DNA from: Eledone cirrhosa
Taxonomy: Eukaryota > Mollusca > Cephalopoda > Octopoda > Eledonidae
Direction: 5' to 3'
Length of the DNA: 64,000 nt
Assembly (NCBI GenBank): GCA_964016885.1
Contig: OZ024740.1
Coordinates: 294,109,217 to 294,173,216 of the forward strand
How positions within the stretch are numbered: position 1 is the first letter of the stretch; each line of letters begins with the position of its first letter. A model generated the notes under the pieces. It had not been told where the DNA came from and did no database searches. It was given only the letters and a program-made list of their open reading frames with translations. Both the position numbers and the translations under genes were made by a program. Shown here in pieces: positions 53,730 through 64,000 of this stretch.

Positions 53730-54270
53730 TCTTTACTCACTTGTTCCTTAGAGGGTCATGGAGGCAGTCCTCAAACACTCCTTCCAGTGGGTCCTGTCAG
53801 AAGCAACCATCTCTAACTGATCCAGCTGGATCCCCAAGCGAGACCAACCAAGCTCATGGGTGTTATCCAACCATTTTGCTCAGGGTCTATTCCTGGGTCT
53901 CCTGCTGGTTGGTTTTTCCCATAAAATCTGTCTAGCGATTCATTCCTCAGACATTCTAACAATATGTCTGTTAGTATCAAAGCTGTGATCTCTCAATTCG
54001 GAAAAGTAGTGGCTCTACTTGAAGTGACTCTATCGAGTAATGTTACACCAAAGACCCTTCGGAGGAACCCCATTTCAGCTGCTTGTATTCACATTCGTAT
54101 TCTTTCGGTCATTACCCAAGATTCATGACCATAGGTAAGGGTTGGCAGGAATACCGAATTGCAGATGAGTTTAGTTTTTACACCTACCTCCCTTCTTCTG
54201 ATTACTGAATGCTGAAGCTGGTGCATTACTACGCCAGCTCCTGCAATTGTTGCACTTAATTCAGCCTTCT
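53730..54270 (-). pseudogene. LINE ORF C-terminal fragment
   Basis: The minus strand reads KWLDNTHELGWSRLGIQLDQ then [20 protein letters not shown] and a stop, with several upstream stops. It is the best preserved of the three copies (8620, 33540, 53730). Confidence 0.75.
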
Positions 54271-54907
54271 GCCTTCCATCACATATATTCTATTTATAAT
54301 TCATATGTTCAATAAAGAATTTAGTGTGTTTATTATATGACAAAAATTATTCAAAATAAAACATTTTCTTTTATTCACTCTAAAATTACCTCTTAGCTTT
54401 TATTTGTTTGTTTTTATTAACAATGGGGCTGATAGCATTCCAAAATGTAATTTTGTTCATTTTTACTTAATTTGTAATGTTGTATAATTTTATTAATTCA
54501 ATTTGGAAAATGGAAAAAAGCTAATTTCGTGAAAATTAATTAAAAATTAAAAATTGATTTTCTTGTATAGCTTTTCTTTAAGTAGAGTCTTTGTTATATT
54601 AGATTAAATTACCCTCTTCCCTTGAACCAATGAAGTCACTTGTATGTGATCATCTGACTTGTTAGAAATAGCAGCCAAATTTCCTTCAAATCACACTTTA
54701 CCATCTTAAAAGAAGCCGGGCACATTTGGCAGAGTACACTATGTCCTGGTAAAAAAAAAAGATGATCACAGATAGAATACCTTTGATCATATGTCTGCTC
54801 AATCAAGTCTGACTCATAGCTAAACAACAACTGTCTTTGATCGGGGACTATTCTCCTTGATGGTTTATATACAATCTCACTTCTCTTTCCTTCTTATTTT
54901 TATATTT

Positions 54908-55134
54908 TTAACCCTTTAGCATATACATTACTCTATATATACTATTGTATTTTTGTGGTAATGGCTTTATCTTACATAATTATCTCACATAATATCAAAT
55001 CTGAGATTTTGATGTTATTTATTTTGAGAACAATACCTTAATGTCAGTATGAGTGGCCAGTTACAGCCAGTTTGAACAGAAAAAGGTGAGAAAATTCTGG
55101 CTGGATACAGCCGGTTTAAATGCTAAAGGGTTAA
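54908..55134. mobile_element. MITE family A
   Basis: TTAACCCTTTAGCATATACA ... taaatgctaaagggTTAA with the family interior; 227 bp. Confidence 0.86.
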
Positions 55135-55389
55135 ACAATGGCTGAGACCCAAGAAGACTATATATATCAGCCAATATCCAGAATAAATCATCTAGTAATT
55201 AGTGTAGAAAGAAAATTAAGAGACCTATCAAAAATCATATTAATTAATTCAGTATGAAAATATATTTCTGTTCTTAGGTTGCACTTGTTTGGCAAGAAAT
55301 TTGTTCTGAGATCACATGCTGGAACTAAAGAATCAACACAAACACCAATTTAACATATTACTAACATACATATTAGTAATATGTTATCA

Positions 55390-55720
55390 TAAAGATGAAT
55401 CCTCTTGATACCAAACCTCCTGAATTTACCCCTGCTTCTATGATACAGAACCACCATAATTTTATGTAACAACCATTGTTAAGTTATGTTCCAAACCACA
55501 TGAAACCACCTCGTGTTCTATGATATGGAACAGTTCGTTTTAAAGTGTTTCTATTTATCTAAACCCTTCCATCATAATTTTATAAAAGAACCTTTGTTAA
55601 GTTATGTTCCAAACACCCCTGTTTCTATGATACAGAACTGTTTGTTTTAAAGTGTTTATATTTGTCTAAAACCTTCCATCAATACTGCAAGTGTGTTGGT
55701 TTGCTTCAAAACTTTATATG
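55390..55720. repeat. Degraded MITE B-like segments, partly triplicated
   Basis: The phrases cttctatgatacagaaccac, gttctatgatatggaacagt and gtttctatgatacagaactg recur about every 75-125 bp with taaaagaacctttgttaagt between. Looks like rearranged family B sequence. Confidence 0.5.
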
Positions 55721-56334
55721 AAGGAAACTCTAGCACCCCTTGTTGTGGCATGTGATTGGGTGAATGTGTCTTCTCCCACATTTTTCATTTTTTTATTTTT
55801 CCTCTGTTTTTATATAAATTTTCCATATGAATAGTGTTGTTACTTACTGACACAAGAATAAGAGGCAAAGTTGACCTAGGTAAGATTTGAATTCAGAAGG
55901 ATAAAAGACATACTCTCAAGTTCCAAATAATGGAAGGAGGTGGGGTGGAATAAGTGGGGGGATTGGACATCTGCTTAAATTCTTATAAATGAGGGGGAGA
56001 ATCAGTAATTGTATAGGGTACGTTCGTAAATATGGGATTTCTTGTAATGTTTTTTTAATGTAAAATAAAATTATTATTAGATTCTTCAGCTGCTGTGTCA
56101 ATATGAATCACTTACAATAAACTTTCACCAGAGATAGAATAATAGATTAGCAAAATTTAATAAGCAGGGGGGGGGGGGGGTGAATAAAAGCGGGGGTAAT
56201 GGAAAAGATCTGAAAAATTTAATAAGCGGGAGTGGAGTATTCAAGACCTGAGAGTAGTTGGATTCACATATTCAGAATATCAAGAGATATGCTCTATTAA
56301 TTCTGTCAATCTACCATCCTCAGGGATATAAATA

Positions 56335-56545
56335 TTAATTTCTATTTTAGCTACACAACCAGCAATTTGTGGAAAAGTATAAAGTTGATTATATCAACCC
56401 TGATATTTTATTTTATAAACTTTAAAAGGATGAAAGGTAAAGTTCACCTTAGTGGGATTTGAACTCAGAATGTAAGGAGCCAAAACAAATACTGCAAAGC
56501 ATTTGTCCAATATTCTAACAATTTTGCAATCCCCCATTTTTCTTA
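56335..56545 (-). mobile_element. SINE ('taggcacaagg' type), degraded
   Basis: ttttagctacacaaccagca, gttgattatatcaaccctga, aaaggatgaaaggtaaagtt, gggatttgaactcagaatgt (B-box complement) and tccaatattctaacaatttt. Confidence 0.65.
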
Positions 56546-56629
56546 AGGATATAAATATTTTTTTAAATGATTTTCACTTCTAAAGATGAGGTTTTAAATA
56601 AATAAAATATGATCTAAAAAAGAAATGTA

Positions 56630-59600
56630 TCTAAAATTGAATTAAATCTTTTTATTATCATATTTCTAACAGGAATATAACCCCTTTCAGTCTAAAATGG
56701 TATTTAACCCTTTAAATATCATATGTCTAACAAGAATATACCCCCTCTCTGTCTAAAATGGTATTAACCCTTTCATTATCATATTTCTAACAAGAATATA
56801 GCCCCTTTCTGTCTAAAATGGTATTTAACTCTTTCATTATCATATTTCTAACAAGTATATACCCCCTTTCTTTCTAAAATGGTATTTAACCCTTTCATTA
56901 TCATATTTCTAACAAGAATATACCCCCCCCCCCTTTCTGTCTAAAATGGAATTTAACCCTTTCATTATCATATTTCTAACAAGAAAATACCCCCTTTCTG
57001 TCTAAAATAGTATTGAGCCCTTTCATTATCATATTTCTAACAAGAATATACCCCCTTTCTGTCTAAAATGGAATTTAACCCTTTCATTATCATATATCTT
57101 ACAAGAAAATACCCCCTTTCTGACTAAAATGGTATTTAGCCCTTTCATTATCATATTTCTAACAAGAAAATACCCCCTTTCTGTCTGAAATGGTATTTAG
57201 CCCTTTCATTATCATATTTCTAACAAGAATATACTCCCTTTCTGTCTAAAATGGTATTTAACCCTTTCATTATCATATTTCTAACAAGAATATACTCCCT
57301 TTCTGTCTGAAATAGTATTTAACCCTTTCTTTATCATATTTCTAACGAGAGTATACCCCGTTTCTGTCTAAAATGGTATTTAACTCTTTCATTCTCAGAT
57401 TTCTAACAAGAATATACCCCTTTTCTGTCTAAAATGGTATTTAACCCTTTCATTATCATATTTCTAACGAGAATATACTCCCTTTCTGTCTAAAATGGTA
57501 TTTAAATCTTTCATTAGCATATTTCTAACAAGAATATACCCCTTTCTGTCTAAAATGGTATTTAAGCCTTTCATTAGCATATTTCTAACAAGAATATACC
57601 CCTTTCTGTCTAAAATGGTATTTAACTCTTTCATTAGCATATTTCTAACAAGAATATACCCCTTTCTGTCTAAAATGGTATTTAACCCTTTCATTAGCAT
57701 ATTTCTAACAAGAATATACTCCCTTTCTGTCTAAAATGGTATTTAACCCATTCATTAGCATATTTCTAACAAGAATATACGCCTTTCTGTCTAAAATAGT
57801 ATTGAGCCCTTTCATTATCATATTTCTAACAAGAATATACCCCCTTTCTGTCTAAAATGGAATTTAACCCTTTCATTATCATATATCTTACAAGAAAATA
57901 CCCCTTTCTGACTAAATTGGTATTTAGCCCTTTCATTATCATATTTCTAACAAGAAAATACCCCCTTTCTGTCTGAAATGGTATTTAGCCCTTTCATTAT
58001 CATATTTCTAACAAGAATATACTCCCTTTCTGTCTAAAATGGTATTTAACCCTTTCATTATCATATTTCTAACAAGAATATACCCCTTTTTGTCTAAAAT
58101 GGTATTTAACCCATACATTATCATATTTCTAACAAGAATATACTCCCTTTCTGTCTGAAATAGTATTTAACCCTTTCTTTATCATATTTCTAACGAGAAT
58201 ATACCCCCTTTCTGTCTAAAATGGTGTTTAACTCTTTCATTCTCAGATTTCTAACAAGAATATAGCACTTTTCTGTCTAAAATGGTATTTAACCCTTTCA
58301 TTATCATATTTCTAACGAGAATATACTCCCTTTCTGTCTAAAATGGTATTTAACTCTTTCATTAGCATATTTCTAACAAGAATATACCCCTTTCTGTCTA
58401 AAATGGTATTTAACCCTTTCATTAGCATATTTCTAACAAGAATATACCCCTTTCTGTCTAAAATGGTATTTAACTCTTTCATTAGCATATTTCTAACAAG
58501 AATATACCCCTTTCTGTCTAAAATGGTATTTAACCCTTTCATTAGCATATTTCTAACAAGAATATACTCCCTTTCTGTCTAAAATGGTATTTAACCCTTT
58601 CATTAGCATATTTCTAACAAGAATATACGCCTTTCTGTCTAAAATGGTATTTAGCCCTTTCATTATCATATTTCTAACAAGAATATACCCCCCTTTCTGT
58701 CTAAAATAGTATTTAACTCTTTCATTATAATATTTCTAACAAGAATATACCCCATTTGGTCTAAAATGGTATTTAACCAAGTCATTATCATATTTCTAAC
58801 AAGAATATACCCCCTTTCTGTCTAAAATGGTATTTAACCCTTTCATTAGCATATTTATAACAAGAATATACCCCCCTTTTCTGTCTAAAATGGTATTTAA
58901 ACTTTTCATTATCATATTTCTAAAAAGAATATATCCCCTTTCTCTCTAAAATGGTATTTAACCCTTTCATTATCATATTTCTAACAAGAATATACCCATT
59001 TTCTGTCTAAAATTTGATTTAACTGTTTCATTATCATATTTATAACAAGAATATAATCCCTTTCTGTCTAAAATGGTATTTAACCCTTTCATTAGCATAT
59101 TTCTAACAATAATATGCCCCATTCTGTCTAAAATGGTATTTAGCCCTTTCATTATCATATTTCTAAAAAGAATATAGCCCCTTTCTGTTTAAAATGGTAT
59201 TTAACTCTTTCATTATCATATTTCTAACAAGAATATACCCCCTTTCTCTCTAAAATGGTATTTAACCCTTTCATTATCATATTTCTAACAAGAATATACC
59301 CCCTTTTTCTGTCTAAAATGGTATTTAACTCTTTCTTTATCATATTTCTAACAAGAAAATACCCCCTTTCTGTCTAAAATGGTATTAACCCTTTCATTAT
59401 CATATTTCTAACAAGAAAATACCCCCCTTTCTGTCTAAAATGGTATTTATCCCTTTCATTATCATATTTCTAACAAAAATATACCCCCTTTCAGTCTAAA
59501 ATGGAATTTAACCCTTTCATTATCATATATCTAACAAGAAAATACCCCCTTTCTGTCTAAAATGGTATTTAGCCCTTTCATTATCATATTTCTAAAAAGA

Positions 59601-62600
59601 ATATATCCCCTTTCTCTCTAAAATGGTATTTAACCCTTTCATTATCATATTTCTAACAAGAATATACCCCCTTTCTGTCTAAAATGGTATTTAACTCTAT
59701 CATTATCATATTTCTAACAAGAATATACCCCTTTTTGTCTAAAATGGTATTTAACTCTTTCATTATCATATTTCTAACAAGAATATAGCCACTTTCTGTC
59801 CAAATTGGTATTGAACCCCTTCATTATTATATTTCGAAATAGAATATACCCCCTTTCTGTCTAAAATGGTATTTAACCCTTCATTATCATATTTTTAACA
59901 AGAATATACTCCCTTTCGGTCTAAAATGGTATTTAACTCTTTCATTATCATATTTCTAAAACGAATATTCCCCCTTTTTGTCTAAAATGGTATTTAACTC
60001 ATTCATTATCATATTTCTAACAAGAATATACCTCTTTCTGTCTAAAATGGTATTTAACCCTTTCATTATCATATTTCTAACAAGAATATACCCCCCCCTT
60101 TCTGTCTAAAATGGAATTTAACCCTTTCATTATCATATTTCTAACAAGAAAATACCCCCTTTCTGTCTAAAATAGTATTGAGCCCTTTCATTATCATATT
60201 TCTAACAAGAATATACCCCCTTTCTGTCTAAAATGGAATTTAACCCTTTCATTATCATATATCTTACAAGAAAATACCCCCTTTCTGACTAAAATGGTAT
60301 TTAGCCCTTTCATTATCATATTTCTAACAAGAAAATACCCCCTTTCTGTCTGAAATGGTATTTAGCCCTTTCATTATCATATTTCTAACAAGAATATACT
60401 CCCTTTCTGTCTAAAATGGTATTTAACCCTTTCATTATCATATTTCTAACAAGAATATACCCCTTTTTGTCTAAAATGGTATTTAACCCATACATTATCA
60501 TATTTCTAACAAGAATATACTCCCTTTCTGTCTGAAATAGTGTTTAACCCTTTCTTTATCATATTTCTAACGAGAATATACCCCTTTCTGTCTAAAATGG
60601 TATTTAACTCTTTCATTCTCAGATTTCTAACGAGAATATACTCCCTTTCTGTCTAAAATGGTATTTAACTCTTTCATTAGCATATTTCTAACAAGAATAT
60701 ACCCCTTTCTGTCTAAAATGGTATTTAACTCTTTCATTATCATATTTCTAACAAGAATATACTCCCTTTCTGTCTAAAATGGTATTTAACCCTTTCATTA
60801 GCATATTTCTAACAAGAATATACGCCTTTCCGTCTAAAATGGTATTTAGCCCTTTCATTATCATATTTCTAACAAGAATATACCCCCCTTTCTGTCTAAA
60901 ATAGTATTTAACTCTTTCATTATAATATTTCTAACAAGAATATACCCCTTTTGGTCTAAAATGGTATTTAACCCAGTCATTATCATATTTCTAACAAGAA
61001 TATACCCCCTTTCTGTCTAAAATGGTATTTAACCCTTTCATTAGCATATTTATAACAAGAATATACACCCCTTTTCTGTCTAAAATGGTATTTAAACTTT
61101 TCATTATCATATTTCTAAAAAGAATATATCCCCTTTCTCTCTAAAATGGTATTTAACCCTTTCATTATCATATTTCTAACAAGAATATACCCATTTTCTG
61201 TCTAAAATTTTATTTAACTGTTTCATTATCATATTTATGACAAGAATATAATCCCTTTCTGTCTAAAATGGTATTTAACCCTTTCATTAGCATATTTCTA
61301 ACAATAATATGCCCCATTCTGTCTAAAATGGTATTTAGCCCTTTCATTATCATATTTCTAACCAGAATATACCCCCCTTTCTGTCTAAAATGGTATTTAA
61401 CTCTTTCATTATCATATTTATAACAAGAATATACCCCTTTTTGTCTAAAATGGTATTTGACCCTTTGATTATCATATTTCGAACAAAAATATACACCCTT
61501 TCTGTCTAAAGTGGTATTTAACCCTTTCATTATCATATTTCTAACAAGAATATAGCCCCTTTCTGTCTAAAATGGTTTTTAACTCTTTCATTATCATATT
61601 TCTGACAAGAATATAGCCCCTTTCTGTCTAAAATGGTATTTAACTCTTTCATTATCATATTTCTAAAAAGAATATACCTCCATTTTGTCTAAAATGGTAT
61701 TTAACCCTTTCATTATCATATTTCTAACAAGAATATACCCCCTTTCTGTCTAAAATGTTATTTAACCCTTTCAAAATCATATGTCTAACAAGAATATACC
61801 CCTTTCTGTCTAAAATGGTATTTAACCCTTTCATTGTCATATTTCTAAAAAGAATATAGCCCCTTTCTGTCTAAAATGGTATTTAACTCTTTCATTATCA
61901 TATTTCTAACAAGAATATACCCCCTTTCTCTCTAAAATGGTATTTAACCCTTTCATTATCATATTTCTAACAAGAATATACCCCCTTTTTCTGTCTAAAA
62001 TGGTATTTAACCCTTTCTTTATCATATTTCTAACAAGAAAATACCCCCTTTCTGTCTAAAATGGTATTTAACCCTTTCATTATCATATTTCTAACAAGAA
62101 AATACCCCCCTTTCTGTCTAAAATGGTATTTATCCCTTTCATTATCATATTTCTAACAAGAATATACCCCCTTTCAGTCTAAAATGGAATTTAACCCTTT
62201 CATTATCATATATCTAACAAGAAAATACCCCCTTTCTGTCTAAAATGGTATTTAGCCCTTTCATTATCATATTTCTAAAAAGAATATATCCCCTTTCTCT
62301 CTAAAATGGTATTTAACCATTTCATTATCATATTTCGAACAAGAATATACCCCCTTTCTGTCTAAAATGGTATTTAACTCTTTCATTATCATATTTCTAA
62401 CAAGAATATACCCCTTTTTGTCTAAAATGGTATTTAACTCTTTCATTATCATATTTCTAACAAGAATATAGCCACTTTCTGTCTAAATTGGTATTGAACC
62501 CCTTCATTATTATATTTCTAAATAGAATATACCCCCTTTCTGTCTAAAATGGTATTTAACCCTTCATTATCATGTTTTTAACAAGAATATACTCCCTTTC

Positions 62601-64000
62601 GGTCTAAAATGGTATTTAACTCTTTCATTATCATATTTCTAACACAAATATTCCCCCTTTCTGTCTAAAATGGTAGTTAACTCTTGCATTATCATATTTA
62701 TAACAAGAATATACCCCTTTTTGTCTAAAATGGTATTTAACTCATTCATTATCATATTTCTAACAAGAATATACCTCTTTCTGTCTAAAATAGTATTTAA
62801 CCCTTTCATTATCATATTTCTAACAAGAATATAGCCCCTTTCTGTCTAAAATGGATTTTAACTCTTTCATTATCATATTTCTAACAAGAATATAGCCCCT
62901 TTCTGTCTAAAATGGTATTTAACTCTTTCATTATCATATTTATAACAAGAATATACCCCTTTTTGTCTAAAAGGGTATTTTACTCTTACATTATCATATT
63001 TCTAACAAGAATATACCCCCTTTCTGTCTAAAATGGTATTTAACTCTTTCATTATTATATTTCTAACAAGAATATACCCCTTTTCTCTCTAAAATGGTAT
63101 CTAACTCTTTCATTATCATATTTCTAGCAAGAATATAGCCCCTTTCTGTCTAAAATGGTATTTAACAATTCATTATCATATTTCTAACAAGAATGTACCC
63201 CTTTCTGTCTAAAATGGTGTTTAACCCTTTATTATCATATTTCTAACAAGAATATACCCCCCTTTCTATCTTAAATGGTATTTAAATCTTTCATTATCAT
63301 ATTTCTAACAAGAATATTCCCATTTTTGTCTAAAATGGTATTTAACCCTTTCATTATCATATTTCCAACAAGAATATACAACCTGTCTATCTAAAATGGT
63401 ATTTAACCCTTCCATTATCATATTTCTGACAAGAATATACCCCCTTTTCTGTCTAAAATGGTATTTAATTCTTTTATTATCATATTTCTAACCAGAATAT
63501 ACCCCCTTTCTGTCTAAAATGGTATTTAACCCTTTCATATTTCTAACAAGAATATAGCCCGTTTCTGTCTAAAATGGTATTTAACCCTTTCATTATCATA
63601 TTTCTAACAAGAATACAGCCCCTTTCTGTCTAAAATGGTATTTAACCCTTTCATTATCATATTTCTAACAAGAATATACCCTCTTTCTGTCCTAAATGGT
63701 ATTTAACCCTTTCAATATCATATTTATAACAAGAATATACCCCCTTTCTATCTAAAATGGTATTTAACTCTTTCATTATCATATTTCTAAAAAGAATATA
63801 TCCCCTTTCTCTCTAAAATGGTATTTAACCCTTTCATTATCATATTTCTAACAAGAATATACCCCCTTTCTGTCTAAAATGGTATTTAAACCTTTCATTA
63901 TCATATTTCTAACAAGAATATACAATCTTTCTATCTAAAATGGCATTTAACCCTTTCATTATCATATTTCTAAATAGAATATACCCCCCCCCCCTCCCTC
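56630..64000 (+). repeat. 60-bp satellite array, over 7.3 kb, open at window end
   Basis: The unit starts TTAACCCTTTCATTATCATA, then tttctaacaagaatatac, then a C run of 3-11 and tttctgtctaaaatggtatt. Length is about 60 bp, varying with the C run (59-67); I estimate about 120 copies. Recognisable variant units (atatatcttacaag, attataatatttc, caaattggtattgaacccc) recur in the same order, showing larger duplications. Where units are exactly 60 bp, open frames appear on both strands; they are artefacts. Confidence 0.97.

Noticed and set aside
57464..58582. Repeat proteins with a 20-residue period on both strands of the satellite
   Set aside because: The unit is 60 bp in these blocks, so frames stay open by arithmetic; adjacent units of 61-62 bp break them.
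1..64000. A new multi-gene defence, toxin or biosynthetic system
   Set aside because: No gene cluster or unrecognised long conserved frame is present; all longer frames resolve to GLUD1 exons or repeats.

Overview
The window reads as nuclear DNA of a coleoid cephalopod, most likely an octopod (inference). It is AT-rich, crowded with tRNA-derived SINEs and LINE tails ending in (ATG)n, and holds a single intron-rich animal gene with GT-AG introns. There is no operon-like layout and no bacterial or viral gene set.

The only host gene I can support is mitochondrial glutamate dehydrogenase (GLUD1-type) on the minus strand. I assembled it by hand from 12 exons between 50186 (start codon) and 14831 (end of stop codon). 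The exons total 1635 nt and encode 544 residues plus a stop. Every junction is GT-AG and keeps frame. It has a basic serine-rich presequence, the lysine-rich catalytic domain, the GFGNVG dinucleotide site and the animal-type antenna, and it looks intact. Intron 1 is about 14 kb.

Everything else is repeats. Positions 1-14500 (downstream of the gene) hold a perfect 99-bp-arm hairpin, a TA microsatellite, two further foldbacks, purine-rich low-complexity DNA, SINEs (including a head-to-tail trimer), a CR1-like LINE 3' end and TTAA-flanked MITEs. Positions 14500-50200 hold the gene. Its introns carry a LINE with an intact-looking endonuclease but deleted reverse-transcriptase core (19169-21540), several other LINE 3' ends, a fossil Ty3/gypsy element (about 36040-39520), a pogo/Tigger-like MITE, a hAT-like MITE with a perfect 8-bp target duplication, a 28-bp minisatellite and many SINEs. 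Positions 50200-56630 hold the promoter side, LINE fragments and more MITEs. From 56630 to the window end runs a satellite of about 60 bp per unit (over 7.3 kb), with larger internal duplications.

Two threads tie the repeats together. First, two MITE families carry piggyBac-like termini (TTAA then CCCTTT), and the terminal sequence of one of them is the core of both the 60-bp satellite and a separate 48-bp array at 15021-15260. This suggests satellite birth from a transposon end. Second, the complete tRNA-derived SINEs share their 3' tail with LINE 3' ends that still carry LINE coding sequence, which points to a SINE/LINE partnership. I found no sign of a new defence, toxin or biosynthetic system.
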